Numbered from the stretch's first letter, positions 1 to 8,480 are shown. The stretch: DNA of 32,749 bases from Gammaproteobacteria bacterium (GCA_028824555.1 JAPPDJ010000116.1:1-32749); one strand, 5' to 3'. Numbers and translations: made by a program. Notes: a model not told the origin generated them from the letters alone.

Positions 1-1
1 C

Positions 2-73
2 AGCCGTTCCTTGCGAGCGCTGTCGATCGGCTTCGTCGCGTTGGGCGCGTGGGCCGTTCGAGCCCGCCATTAG
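2..73 (+). CDS. possible C-terminal fragment of an unidentified protein cut by the window edge
   Basis: An open frame enters from the left edge and stops at TAG 71-73. It gives 23 residues with a short hydrophobic stretch (SIGFVALGAWAV) followed by a basic tail, which would suit the end of a membrane protein. The fragment is too short to identify. It could equally be a chance open frame, because no start is visible and GC-rich DNA often lacks stops. Confidence 0.2.
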   Translation, partial: SRSLRALSIGFVALGAWAVRARH

Positions 74-111
74 CCAGGAATGCCCCATTGCGGACGACGA
101 TCCACTCATGT

Positions 112-163
112 GCCAGCAGTTCGCGCCAGCGAACTGCCGACGCGCCCGCAAGGGCGCGCTAGC
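112..163 (-). repeat. family A palindromic repeat, partial copy left of the IS element
   Basis: Read on the minus strand from 163, it begins GCTAGCGCGCCC, forms a stem with a GCAA-type loop (GCGCCC-GCAA-GGGCGC on the plus strand), then carries a GGCAGTTCG / CGAACTGC stem-loop. The same modules recur at 1187, 6381, 13991, 14250 and 15200. It points in the opposite direction to the copy at 1187, so the two are head to head with GCTAGC at the centre. Confidence 0.8.
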
Positions 164-1186
164 TGTGACCTTCCAGTAGGTTGTTCATCCGAGCCACTTG
201 CCCGAAGCTAGGTGTTTTGGGCAACTGGCCACAGGAGTGAACTCGGATGAACGTGCACAAGAATGCCCGCCTGACGCCGAAAGGTCGAGAGATTCTGGTT
301 CGGCGGATCGAGGAGGAGGGTCTGCGCGTCGCGGAGGCCGCGCAGGCGGCCGGAGTCAGCGAGCGCACGGCGTACAAGTGGCTGAAGCGCTTTCGCGAGG
401 AGGGCGTGGCGGGACTGGGTGACCGCTCGTCGCGCCCGCATGGGTGCCCGCACGAGACCGACGGCGGTCGCCGGGCCGAGATCGAGTCGCTGCGGCGCCG
501 GCGGCTGACGTACCGGGAGATCGCCGAGCGCGTCGGCGTCGGCACGGGCACCGTGTCGCGCGTCCTGCGCCGGGCCGGCCTGAACCGTCTGCCGCTGCTC
601 GATCCGCCGCCGCCCGTGCAGCGCTACGTCTGGGACCGACCCGGCGACATGCTGCACCTCGACATCAAGCGGCTCGGACGCTTTCGCCGCCCTGGCCACC
701 GCGTCACCGGCAACCGCCGGGTCGACTCGCGCAAGGCGGGCTGGGAGTACGTCCACGTCGCGATCGACGACGCGTCCCGGGTCGCCTTCGCAACCATCGC
801 CGACGACCAGGACGCCAACAGCGCCTGCCAGGCGCTGCTCGCCGCCGTCCGCCGCTACCGCGACCTCGGCGTCACCTTCCGCCGCGTCATGACCGACAAC
901 GGCTCCTGCTACGTCTCCCGCCGCTTCGCCACGCTTTGCCGGCGCCTGAGGCTCCGCCACGTGCGCACCCGCCCCTACACGCCCCGCACCAACGGCAAGG
1001 CCGAGCGCTTCATCCAGACCGCCCTGCGCGAGTGGGCCTACGCCCGCGCCTACGACGACTCCCATGTCCGCGCCCGGCGCCTGCCCGAGTGGCTCCACCG
1101 CTACAACTGGCACCGACCCCATGCCAGCCTCGGCTACAGACCCCCCATGGAGACCCTCAAACTGAACAACCTGGTGGCTGTACACA
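164..1186 (+). mobile_element. intact IS481-family insertion sequence (1023 bp)
   Basis: The ends are imperfect inverted repeats. The left end starts TGTGACCTTCCAGTAGG at 164 and the right end, read inwards from 1186, starts TGTGTACAGCCACCAGG; both continue into TTGTTCA. GCTAGC lies immediately outside each end (158-163 and 1187-1192), a 6-bp target duplication. IS481 of Bordetella is known to duplicate NCTAGN, so the match is good. One full-length transposase gene fills the element. Ends, duplication and open frame are all intact, which suggests a fairly recent insertion that may still be functional. Confidence 0.9.
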
Positions 1187-1191
1187 GCTAG
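247..1191 (+). CDS. IS481-family transposase
   Basis: This 314-residue protein would catalyse DDE-type cut and strand transfer of the surrounding element. An N-terminal helix-turn-helix region (about residues 10-110, including EAAQAAGVSERTAYKWLKRF) is followed by an integrase core. Candidate catalytic residues are D139 (HLDIK), D217 (MTDNGS) and E253 (GKAERF), giving the DD35E spacing of the family. The C-terminal W-R-P-H-x-S-L-G-Y motif (HRPHASLGYRPP) is typical of IS481 and IS3 relatives. An AGGAG lies 10 nt before the ATG. The stop codon TAG (1189-1191) falls just outside the right inverted repeat, inside the duplicated target site, so termination depends on the CTAG in the target. Confidence 0.95.
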   Translation: MNVHKNARLTPKGREILVRRIEEEGLRVAEAAQAAGVSERTAYKWLKRFREEGVAGLGDRSSRPHGCPHETDGGRRAEIESLRRRRLTYREIAERVGVGTGTVSRVLRRAGLNRLPLLDPPPPVQRYVWDRPGDMLHLDIKRLGRFRRPGHRVTGNRRVDSRKAGWEYVHVAIDDASRVAFATIADDQDANSACQALLAAVRRYRDLGVTFRRVMTDNGSCYVSRRFATLCRRLRLRHVRTRPYTPRTNGKAERFIQTALREWAYARAYDDSHVRARRLPEWLHRYNWHRPHASLGYRPPMETLKLNNLVAVHS

Positions 1192-1302
1192 CGCGCTCTA
1201 CGAGCGCGTCGGCAGTTGCTCCGCAACTGCTGGCCTACGGGTTCGCTTACGCTCACCCTCCGGCTAGGAGCCAGCGCCGTTTTCTACGGCGCAGCCTCCT
1301 AG
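1187..1302 (+). repeat. family A palindromic repeat, full copy right of the IS element
   Basis: Three hairpin modules follow in order. The first is GCGCTC-TAC-GAGCGC (about 1193-1208). The second is GGCAGTTGC-TCC-GCAACTGC (about 1210-1230). The third is CTAGGAG...CTCCTAG (about 1264-1302), with an inner GCCGT/ACGGC stem. The same order and spacing recur at 6381-6482 and 15200-15317. The right edge contains the stop codon of yhdP (complement of 1299-1301). Confidence 0.85.
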
Positions 1303-4300
1303 CGGGCTGAGGTTTCCATTAAAGCAGCATCGACGGGTGCAGACATCGGTTCCTCAGTGGCTTCGGGCGCGGCGGTGCCTTCGATGTCCTCGGCGAATAT
1401 GGAGACGAAATCCACTTCCGGCTCGTCGTAGGTGCCGCCGATGCGGTACTTGCCGCTGGTGAGTCGGCTGAGCGGCTCGCGCAGAAGCTGGCCGCCAACC
1501 AGCACGCCCACCGCACCGGCAGGGTTCGCGAGGGCGATGAAGGCTGCATACCAAGGCAGGCTTTGGTGCAAGGGGAGCGTGACGATCATCTCGTTGTCGA
1601 GCTCGCCGGTGTCGAGATCGACCGTGCCGTTGATGCGAAAGCTCGAACCCGTGCCGGCGATGCTCGCTGGCTCCTCGAAGTGGGCAAGCCCGTCGTCGAG
1701 GGCGAGCTGCATGCGCACCTCATCGAAGCCGATGCCCTCGCCGAAGACGTCCGAGAAGTCGAGGTTGAGGCGCTTGGCAATGGTCCAGAAGTTGACCAGG
1801 CTCATGATGCGCGTGGCACCGGAACCGGTATCGACATCCACGAAGCGGCCGCTGTCGAGATCGAGCCTGGCGTCTCCGGAAAGGTGGGCGAGATTGAACA
1901 TGAGCGGCGAGCCGGGCCACGACAGCCGCCCCTGCATGGCGAACGACTCGCTCTCAACGCTCGGCGCGAAGTCCCACTGCGGCAGCACCTCGGCGACATT
2001 GCCGGCGCCAACGACCCCGACGAACTCCGTCGTGTTGCTCGCCCGCGACCAATGCAGCGGCTCCGTCACTTCCACCTCGAGGCCCCGCACCTCGGCCGAG
2101 AGGTCCACCAGCGAAACACCCTCGGCGCTGCTGCGCAGGTTGAAGCGCCAACTGCCGTAGTCGTCCTCTCCCACGTGGACGCTTTGGATGTTGACATCGG
2201 CATCTGGCAGGTCGTCCATGACGGCCACCGTGAGCGGGTCGGATTCGTCCTCCTCTTCGCCGGCCGGCAGACGAATCGATGCCAGGTTCACTTGCCAGGG
2301 GGCATTGCCGGTGCGGGCAAAGGTCCCCTCTGCCTCATCCGACCGCAGCGTGAACGTCGACTCGCTGCCGATGGTTTGGCCGGAAACCACCACGTCGTCG
2401 AGCGCGAACTGGCCGAGGTCCAGCCGCGCAAGACGCAGTTCCCTCGCCTCCCAGTCCGGCAGCGCGGCAATCGCCTCCGCCGCGAAGGGCACGGCCCCCA
2501 GTGAGCCTTGAAGGATGACGCGGTCGGCGGTGGCGTCCGCGATGGGTGCCGGGGCGCCTATGCCCAGCGCGCCACGCAGCAGTCCGTCGTCGACGACATG
2601 CAGCCAGCCAGAGAGGGCAAGATCGTGGCCGCCGGCCGTGGCCGTGGATGCTGCCTCACCGGCCGCTTCGCTCGCCGCGGGGTCATTCGCATAGCGCAAG
2701 TTGACGGCGCGGTAGCCGTCGAGGAGTTGTGCAGTCAAATGCAGTTCCCGCGCCGTCTCCGCTGACTTGCCAAGCGGCGCCGGCAAGTCCAGCGCAACGC
2801 CCTTAAGGTCGCTCCGCACCGTCAGTTCGGGTGCCCTGCCGGCCTCGGGGAAGGCGGTAAACGTGGCATCGAAGCCGAACTCGCCCACCACGACCGGCGG
2901 CGGCTCGACTTCGAGCAGTGCCGCCGCATCTCGAACGGTGGCTGCGCCCCGCACGTCGAAGCGGATGGCGTGGTCGCCCCCATCGCCTTCGGTCTCGCTG
3001 GCGACGACCATCGTCACCGGCTTGCCGAACAGCTCTCCCGCAAGGCCGTCGGCGCGGGCAACATCGGGCAGACGCAGCGAGACATGCCCCACCATGTCAT
3101 CGAAGGCAAGGCCAAGGCTGCCAAGGTTGACGTCCGTGCCCATGAGGTCCAGCTCGATGTCCAAGGCTTGTTCGATCGGCGAGGAACCTGGCACTGGCTC
3201 ACCGAGCGGTATGGCGAGCGAGGCCATTACGGCGACGTTGCCGGTCGCGCTCCACTCGTCGTGCAGGAAGTCAGGGCGGTGCCGCTCCGGCATGGCGCGC
3301 AGGAACGCGAGCAGTTCGTCGGCGTCGTGCTCGGCGGCGAAACGAACCCGGACGAGGTCGCCCGACGCAGGCACGCGTACATCCGCCGACTTCAGCCGCG
3401 CACCGAACACCGTCGCATCGCCCTGCACCACGACGCCGCCCGGCGTGATGGTGACGCGTCCATCGAAGTCTCGCGCTTCGGGCCATTCCGGGTCATACGC
3501 GACGGTCGCGTCCTGCACGCCCGCCCGTAGTTCAAACCGACGCGAGAGCAAGCCGTGAACCGGTCGGGCACGGCTGTGCCACAGCAACCGGCCATTGTGC
3601 AGCACGCCGCCACCGACGGCGCTCCGCAGCCAGCTGCGTGTCGCCGCCGGCAGCTTGCGAGGGATGTAGGAGAAGGCCGATGCCACATCGGCGCGATCGA
3701 TGACTCCTTCAATCAGCACCCGCGTCTCGCCCTCGCTGCCATCGTGGGCAAGGGCAAAGCCACCCCGGGCCTGCACATCGGCGGTGGCGGCTTCGATGCC
3801 CGATCCGCGCAAATGCAGATGGCCGCCTCTCACCCAAAAGGTGAGTTCGCCCACCGCGCGCTGCAGGCGCCAGGAGCCCGCAAAATGGTCCGTGAAGCCG
3901 ATTTCGAGGCCATCGCGCGCTCGCACCGCGACACGTGCCGCACCCTCTTCCACCACACCGACCAGACGGCCGTCCGCGCCAGCCACCGCTGGTGCGCCAC
4001 GGTAGCCGGCCAAGCTAAGGTCCTCCGCCTGCGCCATCCAGGCAACGTTGCCGTCGGTGGCCAAGCGAGCCCGCACCGCGCGCAGGCGCCCTGTGGGTGC
4101 AGGTCCTCGCAGCCATGCCGCGGCAGCGTGCGGGCCGAGGATCAGCGCGCCCATGCGTGCCAACTCGGCAAGGTTCAGTTCCGGGCTCCAGATGTCGATC
4201 CCGTCGCCATCGATGGCAAAGCCACCGCCGAGCGCAAGCGACTGGTTGCCGATAGTCACGCGCATCTGATCGATGCGGCCCCGCCGGTGCTCGCCTTCGC

Positions 4301-5096
4301 CTCCGGAAACGCTCCACGCCGACAGTTGCGCGGTTAGGTCCAGGGCCCCGCCCGGGGTTTTCGCATCGCTCACATCTAGGCGAAGGCGCGCCTGCCCCGA
4401 GCCCTCGTCCCGGCGCCAAGTGCCGATGGCGTTGATCTCGGCATCCCCCGCCAGCGACATTGCCTCGGTGGCCAAGCGGGAGGCGATCAGGCGACCATGG
4501 CCATCGCCGCCGCTCCTCACCTCCCCTTCCAGCAACAGGCCGCAACTGTCGCAGGCACCCGGCGGCGTCAACGTCAACGACAGCAGATGGCGGTTGTTGT
4601 AGTTGCTGCCGAGCCAAGCGAGCCGCCCGAGTTCCTGCACGTGCCCCGCCTCAAACATACGCAGGCGCAACGTCACCTTGACCGCATCGCTGTACGCCGC
4701 AAGGGTGGCAAAGTCGAAGTCGAGCGGCTGCGTGACTCCCCGCAAGCGCCAGCCCAGCCCGTGGCGTTCGAAATCGACGGTGCCGTCCGCCACCGCAAGG
4801 TGACGGGCGACGACGCGGTTTCGCCAAAGGCTCTCCAAGATATCTAGCTCGAAGCGCACGTCGTGGAGTTCGCCCGACGCAAAGCGAATGTGGCGCACCG
4901 CAAAGCCCGGGTTGATGCCGTGCCATCGCCCTTCGATGCCGTGCACCTCGGCGCCGACGTCTTCGAGCCACCCATTGAGTTCCGGCTCGAAGGCCGGCAG
5001 CAAGGACACGGCGGCGCGACCAGCAAGCTGCGTCAGCGCCAGCAACACGGCCACGACCGTCGCCGTGGCGGCAAAGGATGCCAGCGTCCACTTCAT
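1299..5096 (-). CDS. yhdP: YhdP-family AsmA-like envelope lipid-transport protein
   Basis: Starting at the ATG at 5096 the protein has 1265 residues, close to E. coli YhdP (1266). The N-terminus carries a single membrane anchor (about residues 5-30, with VAVLLALTQLAG), and the rest is a very long periplasmic beta-rich domain (DUF3971 and AsmA-like C-terminal regions; note LPWYAAFIALANPAG near the end). YhdP, TamB and YdbH are redundant inner-membrane-anchored proteins thought to move phospholipids to the outer membrane. The start overlaps the rng stop as ATGA (5096-5093), indicating translational coupling. The open frame continues upstream to 5375, but that extension lies inside rng and is not used. 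The stop codon lies at the edge of a family A repeat. Confidence 0.93.
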   Translation of the reverse strand: MKWTLASFAATATVVAVLLALTQLAGRAAVSLLPAFEPELNGWLEDVGAEVHGIEGRWHGINPGFAVRHIRFASGELHDVRFELDILESLWRNRVVARHLAVADGTVDFERHGLGWRLRGVTQPLDFDFATLAAYSDAVKVTLRLRMFEAGHVQELGRLAWLGSNYNNRHLLSLTLTPPGACDSCGLLLEGEVRSGGDGHGRLIASRLATEAMSLAGDAEINAIGTWRRDEGSGQARLRLDVSDAKTPGGALDLTAQLSAWSVSGGEGEHRRGRIDQMRVTIGNQSLALGGGFAIDGDGIDIWSPELNLAELARMGALILGPHAAAAWLRGPAPTGRLRAVRARLATDGNVAWMAQAEDLSLAGYRGAPAVAGADGRLVGVVEEGAARVAVRARDGLEIGFTDHFAGSWRLQRAVGELTFWVRGGHLHLRGSGIEAATADVQARGGFALAHDGSEGETRVLIEGVIDRADVASAFSYIPRKLPAATRSWLRSAVGGGVLHNGRLLWHSRARPVHGLLSRRFELRAGVQDATVAYDPEWPEARDFDGRVTITPGGVVVQGDATVFGARLKSADVRVPASGDLVRVRFAAEHDADELLAFLRAMPERHRPDFLHDEWSATGNVAVMASLAIPLGEPVPGSSPIEQALDIELDLMGTDVNLGSLGLAFDDMVGHVSLRLPDVARADGLAGELFGKPVTMVVASETEGDGGDHAIRFDVRGAATVRDAAALLEVEPPPVVVGEFGFDATFTAFPEAGRAPELTVRSDLKGVALDLPAPLGKSAETARELHLTAQLLDGYRAVNLRYANDPAASEAAGEAASTATAGGHDLALSGWLHVVDDGLLRGALGIGAPAPIADATADRVILQGSLGAVPFAAEAIAALPDWEARELRLARLDLGQFALDDVVVSGQTIGSESTFTLRSDEAEGTFARTGNAPWQVNLASIRLPAGEEEDESDPLTVAVMDDLPDADVNIQSVHVGEDDYGSWRFNLRSSAEGVSLVDLSAEVRGLEVEVTEPLHWSRASNTTEFVGVVGAGNVAEVLPQWDFAPSVESESFAMQGRLSWPGSPLMFNLAHLSGDARLDLDSGRFVDVDTGSGATRIMSLVNFWTIAKRLNLDFSDVFGEGIGFDEVRMQLALDDGLAHFEEPASIAGTGSSFRINGTVDLDTGELDNEMIVTLPLHQSLPWYAAFIALANPAGAVGVLVGGQLLREPLSRLTSGKYRIGGTYDEPEVDFVSIFAEDIEGTAAPEATEEPMSAPVDAALMETSAR

Positions 5097-6358
5097 GGCG
5101 CCGCCCCGCCGACGGCGGTGTCGGCGCGCCTTCGGCCCTTGCCGCGACAGACCGGACAACGCCGCTCGAGCTGCTCGGCGAGGCTGGGGCCGCTGCGGCG
5201 GCGACTTAGCTCGACCAATCCCAAGGGCGACACGCCCGAGACGCGAGTCGCGGCAGGGTCGTCTGCCAGGCCCGCGCGCAATGCGTCCAGCACTTCTCGC
5301 CGGTGCCTGCGGCTCGGCATCTCGACGAAGTCGATGACGACGATGCCGCCGACGTTGCGCCGTCGCAGCTCGCACGGCAACGCCTCGGCCGCCTCGCGAT
5401 TGACGCGCGCCACGTCGTCATCGCCGGCCACGGCAAAGGCGCCGGAGTTGACGTCCACCGTGGTCATCGCCTCGGTGGCTTCGATGACGAGATGACCGCC
5501 GCAGGGCAGCGCCACGCGGGGATTGAGCGCCGCGTCGATAGCGCGCTCAACGCCGGCGGACTCAAACAGCGATGGCGGACCCTCATGCAGGGCAAGGCGG
5601 GAGACGAGTTCCGGGGCGTGTTGGCGCATGTACCGTTGGATTTGCCCAAACGTGCTTGGTTCGTTCACCGCCACTGCACCTTCGTTCGGCGCCAGATCGC
5701 GCACTGCCCGGAGCGGCAGGGGCAGATCTTGATGCAGCACTTCACCGACGCGGACACGGCCGCGCGCCTCCTCCACGTCAGCCCAAAGCGACAGCAGATG
5801 TCCGAGCTCCGCCTCGATGGCGTCCCCTCCTGCGCCCTGGGCGGCGCTGCGGATGATGCATCCGTGGGACGTGCCGAGGGACTCGCGTGCCCTTTGCGTC
5901 AGGGCCCTGAGGCGCCCTTGTTCGGTGGCATCGCCGATGCGCTGGGAAATCGCCACCCGGTCCTGACTCGGAAGAATCGCCAAGTGCCGCCCTGGCAGGG
6001 TCGGCCGCATGGACAGGCGCGCGCCCTTGTCCCGCACAGGGTCGCGGATCACCTGCACCAGCACGTGCTCGCCGACGTGCAGCGCATCGGCAATGGCGCG
6101 GCCCGCGATTGGGGTCTCGCGCACATGCAGCATGCCGGGCCTTTCGAGCCCCAGTTCCACAAACGCCGCCTTGAGGCCTGGAACCACCCGCCGCACGCGG
6201 CCGCGACGAATGCTGCCGACGAGACTCGCCGCGTCGGCTCGCTCGATCTGCACCTCGACCACCGCTTCGCCGGGCCCGTCTCTACCATTGCCGGCCCCTT
6301 GCAGGAGCGCGACCCGTGCGTCACACCCGCGGTCCTCGATCAAGAGCCGCCCGGTCAC
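5093..6358 (-). CDS. rng: ribonuclease G/E family endoribonuclease, short form
   Basis: From the GTG at 6358 the product has 421 residues. Family features in order: an S1-like RNA-binding segment (about 45-85, with GRVRRVVPGLKAAFVELG), an RNase H/DNase I-like catalytic region with metal-binding D302 (VDVNSGA) and D343 (VVIDFVEM), and the zinc-link motif CPVC at 401-404. E. coli RNase G is 489 residues. This protein stops 17 residues after the zinc link, so the C-terminal small domain involved in dimer packing looks absent. The family processes rRNA and decays mRNA in the cytoplasm. The GTG start fits the family N-terminus (TGRLLIED); longer upstream frames run through a repeat and maf. A repeat separates it from maf. 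Confidence 0.9.
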   Translation of the reverse strand: MTGRLLIEDRGCDARVALLQGAGNGRDGPGEAVVEVQIERADAASLVGSIRRGRVRRVVPGLKAAFVELGLERPGMLHVRETPIAGRAIADALHVGEHVLVQVIRDPVRDKGARLSMRPTLPGRHLAILPSQDRVAISQRIGDATEQGRLRALTQRARESLGTSHGCIIRSAAQGAGGDAIEAELGHLLSLWADVEEARGRVRVGEVLHQDLPLPLRAVRDLAPNEGAVAVNEPSTFGQIQRYMRQHAPELVSRLALHEGPPSLFESAGVERAIDAALNPRVALPCGGHLVIEATEAMTTVDVNSGAFAVAGDDDVARVNREAAEALPCELRRRNVGGIVVIDFVEMPSRRHRREVLDALRAGLADDPAATRVSGVSPLGLVELSRRRSGPSLAEQLERRCPVCRGKGRRRADTAVGGAAP

Positions 6359-6380
6359 TCGCCCTGGCCCTGCAACTGAC

Positions 6381-6482
6381 GAGCGCTTCGGCAGTTGCTT
6401 CGCAACTGCGGGCCGCAGGGTTCGCGTGCGCTCACGACTCCAGCTTCGAGCCCGCGCCGTTTCTACGGCGCTGCCTCCTCGC
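6381..6482 (+). repeat. family A palindromic repeat between rng and maf
   Basis: This is a diverged full-length copy: GGCAGTTGC-TTC-GCAACTGC at about 6390-6408, a TTCGC-x-TGCGCTCAC middle segment, and GCGCCGTTTCTACGGCGC followed by CCTCC at about 6454-6480. The terminal CTAG has been lost. It lies in the only non-overlapping junction between mreC and yhdP, and its right part (6432-6482) is the coding sequence of the maf C-terminus. Confidence 0.8.
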
Positions 6483-7088
6483 GCCGCGAAAACGCCAGGT
6501 TTCCACGCCGAGTTCGGTGAGCAGCCGTTCGAGTTCGTCGAGCGGCAGTCCGACGACGGCGCTCGGGCTGCCCTCGATGGCGCGCACGAAGATCGCGCCC
6601 AATCCTTGCAGGCCGTAGCCACCGGCCTTGTCACGCGGCTCGCCGGTAGCCCAGTAGGCTGACATCTCGGCTTCAGGCACGTCGCGCAATGTCACGTGAG
6701 CTTCCGCCAAAGCTGTTCGGGACCGTTCCCCGGCAACCACCGCGACGCCAGTGAGCACCCGATGGCAACCGCCGGCGAGGGCGCGGAACATGGTGAGGAA
6801 GTCGTCCCGACCGGTAGGCTTGCCAAAGACATCGCCACTCGACGACACGACGACGGTGTCAGCGCCCACCACCACGACCCGACGATCGTCCTGGGCGGAG
6901 CACGCAGCCTCGCCGGCCACCGCACGGGCCTTGCCGAGCGCGAGCCGCAGCACGAGATCGCTGGGGGTCTCCCCGGGATGGGGCGACTCGTCGATATTCG
7001 CCGGCGAGATGCGAAAGTCGAATCCCGCCTGCCGCATCAGGTCTCGCCGGCGGGCCGAGGCGGAGGCAAGCACGATGTGCGTCTTCAT
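6432..7088 (-). CDS. maf: Maf-family nucleoside triphosphate pyrophosphatase with repeat-encoded tail
   Basis: A 218-residue protein from the ATG at 7088. It shows the Maf signature LASASARRRDLM (7-18), the ExP-type segment DESPHPGETP (33-42) and catalytic GADTVV with D77. Maf proteins hydrolyse non-canonical or excess nucleoside triphosphates to monophosphate and pyrophosphate; the position after mreBCD matches YhdE, which prefers dTTP and UTP. The start overlaps the mreD stop as ATGA (7088-7085). Typical proteins have about 195-200 residues. The last 16 residues here (about 203-218, arginine-rich) are translated from the family A repeat, so the native stop appears to have been replaced by readthrough into the repeat. 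Confidence 0.93.
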   Translation of the reverse strand: MKTHIVLASASARRRDLMRQAGFDFRISPANIDESPHPGETPSDLVLRLALGKARAVAGEAACSAQDDRRVVVVGADTVVVSSSGDVFGKPTGRDDFLTMFRALAGGCHRVLTGVAVVAGERSRTALAEAHVTLRDVPEAEMSAYWATGEPRDKAGGYGLQGLGAIFVRAIEGSPSAVVGLPLDELERLLTELGVETWRFRGARRQRRRNGAGSKLES

Positions 7089-7579
7089 CGCACCGGGAAC
7101 CGTCGTCGCAAGGCCGCAAGCGCCAGCGCCAAGAGCGGGAACAAGAGCGCAGTGACGCCAGGCGCGGCGAGGAACCACAGCGACGGCGTGGTGCCGAGCG
7201 CAAGCACCCGCGCCACCTCCCGCACGAGGGCTGCCAGGAGCAGTACCACCAAGGCGACGCCAGCCCGCTGCAGCACCGAGTAGAGACGAATGCGCTCGTG
7301 CAGGACATGGCCGCTGAAAACGGCTCCGGCCATGCAAGCGCCGTTGAGGCCCAGCGGGTCGCCAACGAGGACATCGACCACGAAACCAAGCAGCCAAGCC
7401 TCTACCAGCCCCGTCCGGTCGGAGGCGGCAAAGCTCCAATAGAACAACACGGCGACGATCCAGTCGGGGCGGAGGTGGCCGGCCCAGTCGGGAACCGAGG
7501 CGGGAAGATGCATCACGCTCGCCAGCATGGCGACTAGCAAAGTCGCGAAGATCAGCCAGCCGCCGCGGCGCGGACTCAT
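7085..7579 (-). CDS. mreD: rod shape-determining protein MreD
   Basis: A 164-residue hydrophobic protein with about five predicted membrane segments (for example around residues 8-25, 41-55, 60-72, 100-125 and 133-155). MreD is an inner-membrane component of the elongasome that links MreC to lateral-wall peptidoglycan synthesis. GLVEAWLLGFVVDVLVGDPLGLNG fits the MreD core where glycine and aspartate lie between membrane helices. It overlaps mreC upstream and maf downstream by 4 bp each, so the three are translationally coupled. Confidence 0.92.
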   Translation of the reverse strand: MSPRRGGWLIFATLLVAMLASVMHLPASVPDWAGHLRPDWIVAVLFYWSFAASDRTGLVEAWLLGFVVDVLVGDPLGLNGACMAGAVFSGHVLHERIRLYSVLQRAGVALVVLLLAALVREVARVLALGTTPSLWFLAAPGVTALLFPLLALALAALRRRFPVR

Positions 7580-8358
7580 GCGTCGCCCTCACGCACCACC
7601 AGCACGTGACGGGAACGGTCGAGGGCCGCGCTCGGCATCGCCTCCACCCGGGCAAAGTCGTCGCCGGGGTCGCGCACCACCGACTGCACGATGCCCACGG
7701 GATAGCCGAATGGAAAGCGTCCACCGAGACCGGAACTCACGAGCAGGTCGCCCGGAACGATGTCGGATGCAATGGGCACGCTCTCGAGCGTCAGGCGGTC
7801 GAACGCGCCGGTGCCGGCGGCGATGGAGCGCAGGTTGCTGCGATTAACGTGCACCGGCACCGCATGCGTGGTGTCGGAAATCAGCAGCACCCTGCTCGTG
7901 CTGGCCGCCGACTGCACCACCTGCCCGAATAATCCGCCGGAATCCACCACCGCCTGCCCTGTGCTGACGGAATCGCCGAGCCCCTTGTCGATCACCACCT
8001 CGTGCCGGGCGGGATTGGGCAGGATGGCGATGATCTCCGCCACCAGCACTCCCTCGGGCAGGCTTTCCGTAGAGCCAAGCAATGCTCGCAGACGGTCGTT
8101 TTCCGCCACAAGGCCCTGGTAGAGGCCCGCGGTTCGCCGGAGTTCAACGAGTTCCGTCTCGAGCCGTTCGACGTCGCCGCGCAATCGAGCATGGGTGGAG
8201 AACAGCCGATCCAGGCGGCTCCCCAAAAGGTAGGGGGACTCGGCAACGTAGTAGAGGGGGGAGACTCCAGCGGTCAGTGCGCCGCGCAAGGGCTTCAGGG
8301 TGGTTGTGCCACCGTCCACCGCGACCAGCGCGCCCGAAGCGACGCAAAGCCCGGCCAA
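7576..8358 (-). CDS. mreC: rod shape-determining protein MreC (start uncertain)
   Basis: A bitopic elongasome scaffold: N-terminal membrane segment, a coiled coil (about residues 55-90, with RLRGDVERLETELVELRR) and a periplasmic double beta-barrel (about 100-258). The coordinates use the TTG at 8358 (260 residues). No ribosome site precedes that TTG, and the frame is open upstream, encoding a basic KSLFVRRSISGY stretch that resembles normal MreC N-termini. The true start may therefore lie near 8391-8400 and use a rare codon such as CTG, ATT or ATC, since no ATG or GTG is in frame there. The stop overlaps the mreD ATG by 4 bp. Confidence 0.88.
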   Translation of the reverse strand: MAGLCVASGALVAVDGGTTTLKPLRGALTAGVSPLYYVAESPYLLGSRLDRLFSTHARLRGDVERLETELVELRRTAGLYQGLVAENDRLRALLGSTESLPEGVLVAEIIAILPNPARHEVVIDKGLGDSVSTGQAVVDSGGLFGQVVQSAASTSRVLLISDTTHAVPVHVNRSNLRSIAAGTGAFDRLTLESVPIASDIVPGDLLVSSGLGGRFPFGYPVGIVQSVVRDPGDDFARVEAMPSAALDRSRHVLVVREGDA

Positions 8359-8480
8359 GACGTAGCCGGAAATGCTTCTGCGAACAAACAGGCTCTTGAT
8401 GGCAACACCCGGCTTGGGATGGTTAACGGAACGCTGAGCGAGGGATCGAGGGCGCCTCCGGCTTGGGCTGCGTTTGGAGT

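Noticed and set aside
208-1185. 325-codon minus-strand open frame opposite the transposase
   Set aside because: It is the antisense shadow of a clear IS481 transposase; composition is typical of GC-rich third-position shadows and no family motif is seen.
1563-2504. 313-codon plus-strand frame inside yhdP
   Set aside because: Antisense shadow of a well-conserved gene, no recognisable domain.
5097-5375. N-terminal extension of the yhdP frame to 1358 residues
   Set aside because: It overlaps rng coding sequence; the ATG at 5096 gives the exact YhdP N-terminus, membrane anchor and family length, and an ATGA overlap.
7089-7724. 430-codon frame extending maf upstream
   Set aside because: The added residues are an out-of-frame reading of mreD and mreC; Maf starts at MKTHIVLASAS at 7088.
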